From assembly GCA_009792885.1 (NCBI GenBank), contig WMCF01000014.1, forward strand, positions 14,954,049 to 15,018,048: a stretch of DNA of 64,000 nt. The letters are read 5' to 3'. This document shows, piece after piece, positions 60,879 to 64,000 of the stretch. The position numbers were made by a program, and so were the translations under genes. The notes beneath the pieces are model-generated. The model saw only the letters and a program-made list of their open reading frames with translations. It searched no databases and was not told where the DNA came from. The first letter of the stretch is position 1; every line of letters starts with the position of its first letter. Source of the DNA: Eremophila alpestris peregrina. Lineage: Eukaryota; Chordata; Aves; Passeriformes; Alaudidae.

Positions 60879-63800
60879 AAATAAAAAAGTTTAAAAACCC
60901 ATCTGGGTTTGCTGAAGTGCAAAGCAAATACACACTTGTTAGAATTGTCAAAAAATATATATATAGTTTATATCTCAGCGTTTTCTGACTCCCTTTGCTG
61001 AATGTGCATGATTTATTATTTTTCTTCTTGGTTTGATATATTAACTTTTTACCTGCTAGAAAGGCCTTTCATTTAAATGTGGGCTTGCAGAACTAGCTGA
61101 AATATTTCTCCCAGAGACTCACAGAAGGACCATTGTCTTCCACCAATGCCTTGGTATGATGTCATAACCCCAATCTCTCCGAGTAAGAAGCTTTGATTTA
61201 TAGCTAGGGCTGCTGCCAATGCATGGTTCTCAGAACTTCATATTAAATTAGATGACATAATGACATGAGTTCAGAGTCTAAGAAGGCATCACCAAACCAT
61301 TGAAAACCAATTAGGAATTAATTTGCTTATCAGACTAATTTAGAACCGTGACATCTGTCATATTTTAATATTCAAAACTGAGGACTGTTTAAAACCATCT
61401 CTATGCTGACCCAATGCATTGTGAAGTAACTGGCATTTAAAATTTCACTGTACCAAACTTGCATTCTTTTCTACCTTTTTAGGGTAAGGGCCAGATCCTT
61501 CAGCACTCTTAAATGAAAAATGTTGCTTCTGAGTCTGAAGGAAGAGTATCATCTCTTGTGTTTACAATTTCACAAATTCTGGCTTTGTTGCTGCAGTTTA
61601 TTATAGGCAAATCTCAGCATATTGCAAATTCAGTCACAGTTTTTTGTTCTAGCCAGCTGAGAGTCTGCAAGACTGGGTGCTACCTCAGCACCACAGAGCA
61701 GTTCTGAGACAGAACCATCGTTGCTATTTGGTATGGTTCTGCTGGATTTAAGAAGTGAACTATTTCTGCTCAAAGTGCTTGTAGGTTTTGAGAAGCTGTT
61801 GGGCTTTGCAGTTAATTGCCAGCCCAGGCCTGCTGTGTGACTGACTAGGAGTCTCTCTCTTAGCTGGCAGGATTTAACCAAGTCATTCAGGATTTGAAGT
61901 ATTTAAGCTAGAAGTTAGTTAGGCCAAAAGTTAGAACAATACTGTTCTCTGCTGAATATTAATCCTGAGAAAATCAGCAGTACTGTCTATATCACATTGC
62001 ATCTTCCTATGTGAATACTCACTTTTGGAAGTCAGTGACAATGGAAATGGATGTGTGTTATGGCAGCTAGTTTACCATGCCTCCATGGGGATCTGTAACA
62101 GGGCTAAAAACCCCATTTTCGATCTTGGGTTTGTAAAGACTTGCAGTTCATCAAGCATGAGCCAGTAGGTAAGTGGTAACTCAAGTACCCAGCTGGCCAG
62201 TGAGCAGTCCTGTCTGCTGTGTTGTCTTGTGCTGGGGGTTCCTCTGTGAACTGCCCAGGGTTCTCATGTTCAGGGTCCTGATTTGGACTTCATCCTTGAG
62301 GGACCCTCCCAAGTCAGGCTATTCAATGATTTTCCTGTCTAGGAGAAAACAGTGAAGGTGGGTACTAAGTTTATATCCTGTTCTAAGTCAGGTGCAGTTG
62401 CCCACCCCAACTGAGCATCTCAGTCCCCCAGAAGTCAGTGAGATGGTGGGTGAGGATGTGTTAGTTCCTTGTAGCTCATTGCAATGTTTGAGTAACACCA
62501 TAGTCACTGTGATGGTAAGTGGGTAGCCAGTGAGTACAGTTACAGGCGTTCCTGCATCAGTTTGGGGAGGTGTGCCTTGAAATACCCATAGCTCTTACTT
62601 CAGGGCCTCTACAGTCCTTTGAAAAGTGGAAGAAAACAGCTGCCCTTTCAGAGAAAGAATGTAAGGTGATTTACACCAACTTTTGACACAGAGTATTTTC
62701 AGAATGACCAGATCAGACCCACAGGTAGTTTGAGTTTGCAAATAATCTGGCAAAGATTTTTGGCTTTTGTTACTCTGTTTGTTGAAGATACATAGGCTGG
62801 GGAGAAGCAGGTAATGGGACAGAGTAGCATAAATAAACCATTAACTGAGGTAATGTAGCAATTTGTGGTATTGTGTCCTCCACAAGTCAAGTACTACACT
62901 TATTAATGTAAAATACTACAGTTGAGATCTGGCCGGAAGCGAGAATGTTAATGTTTTCTGACATGCTCAGCTTTACAGGTCTGATTCCAGATCATCTGGA
63001 TCATTAGTAATGTTTTTTTTCATTTAAAAAAAAAAAGCCTACAGACCTTCCTTCTCCAAACTGGCACCTCATGAAAACATTTGCAGTTTTTTAAAGGAGA
63101 TTGAGTGGCTGCCATCCCAGTCTGTATGATGCTCACACTCACTCTGTAGGGCTAATGGCTGTGCAGCTGGCAAAACACAGAAAAGTCAGATACAAATCCC
63201 TTCACCATTTCAGCAGGAATACTTTTCCTGTCTTCCAGTGTGATACTTACTCTGGTGATGGGATTAGCATACAAACAAAATACATGACACTGAGCAAGGG
63301 CTGACTTTTCTACTGTGTTGAAAAAACGCATTAAAAAAAGGTAAGAAAACAGTTCAGTTAAACAAGTTCAGGCAACTCTAAGCATAAGTGCAGGTTGTAT
63401 TTGTCCATTTAAAGACAGTTTGTTTCTCATTACATGAAATAACTGATACCATAAGTATTAGTTCAAAGCAAAACAACCCTGACTAGCCCTGACCAGTCTC
63501 TGTTTTCCCTCTGAATTTGTAGGCACCAGGAGTGTCTTTGGTTGCTGTCACCATCTCCAAGTGAATTTTTGAACTAACAGATAGGGAATAGAGTTCCTCC
63601 CACCCATCAGTCCTTCACCTGGTACAGAGCAGGACTTACTGGTGGTCCTCCATTGGCTGCAGTATGTGTATTTCAGTGTAGCAACACACAAAAAGAGATT
63701 CTCAGTATTCATGACCACTAATCAGACCTCCAAATGGACCCCATAGAATTGCTTTTGAAAAGAAAAAACTCAAACTGAAGTGACAAGAAGTGCTTGGTGC

Positions 63801-64000
63801 ATCAGGTAGCAAAGGTGTGCTGCAGAAGAGCTACAATGGACAGCCAGCCTGAGATCAGGAACCTGCCTTCTGTAAAGCCTCCAGCCTGCCTGCCACCAGG
63901 GCTATAACCCTTCCCTAGGTTATAACAAGTCAGACAACTCCAGGGTTTATTGGAGTTCTATTGCCAGTGGTTGAGCTTGGAATTATTTAGCACAGGTGCT

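Larger units (their letters stand above)
53263..64000 (+). other. NFATC1: NFATC1 downstream intron, 5' part
   Basis: The last supported exon ends at 53262. I searched by eye for the expected next exon (VPIIKTEPTDDYE-like in mammals) and did not find it up to 64000, so this intron is longer than 10.7 kb, unless a diverged exon was missed. Contents include an 18-T run (53804-53821), a CR1 fragment (57605-57700), a GGCA run (59709-59728), an AT hairpin (60804-60832) and a C12 run (60867-60878). Confidence 0.8.

Noticed and set aside
1..64000. CRISPR array, operon, bacterial or phage genes, tRNA or rRNA genes
   Set aside because: The window is a vertebrate gene with spliced exons. No direct-repeat/spacer pattern, tRNA-like fold or rRNA sequence was seen.

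Overview
This window is vertebrate nuclear DNA, about 60% AT, with short exons spread through long introns. It is almost certainly from a bird. The bird signs are CR1-type LINE tails, an endogenous-retrovirus LTR of a kind I know from neoavian and songbird genomes, and a coding sequence close to mammalian NFATC1. I cannot name the species.

The only gene I can support is the middle of NFATC1 (NFATc1/NFAT2), on the + strand. Six coding exons lie at 7336-7495, 31237-31439, 34498-34670, 36619-36759, 51837-51892 and 53130-53262. All have AG acceptors and GT donors, and their phases join without a break into 288 complete codons plus one split codon at each end. They encode the Rel homology region: the DNA-binding RHR-N domain (first three exons), the linker, and the IPT/TIG-type RHR-C domain ending in a KRKR nuclear localisation signal (last three exons). 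The N-terminal calcineurin-regulated exon(s) must lie before base 1. The C-terminal exon(s), which in mammals begin with a VPIIKTEP-like sequence, must lie beyond base 64000.

Layout: 1-7335 is the end of an upstream intron. 7496-31236 is a 23.7-kb intron with a 48-T homopolymer, a GT-rich tract, a G-quadruplex motif, a CpG-rich patch and a TCATA pentanucleotide array. 31440-36618 holds two short introns, one with a CR1 fragment. 36760-51836 is a 15-kb intron with the LTR, a possible CR1 fragment and two CpG-rich patches. 51893-53129 is a 1.2-kb intron. 53263-64000 is the start of a long intron with another CR1 fragment and an AT-rich hairpin.

I see no new system, no CRISPR array, no operon and no RNA gene. 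The observations most worth checking are a possible intronic polyadenylation isoform just after the last RHR exon, two CpG-rich intronic patches that could be enhancers, a perfect 22-bp palindrome 363 bp upstream of the first exon, and several potentially unstable repeats. Comparisons with human NFATC1/NFATC2 are from memory, not from an alignment.
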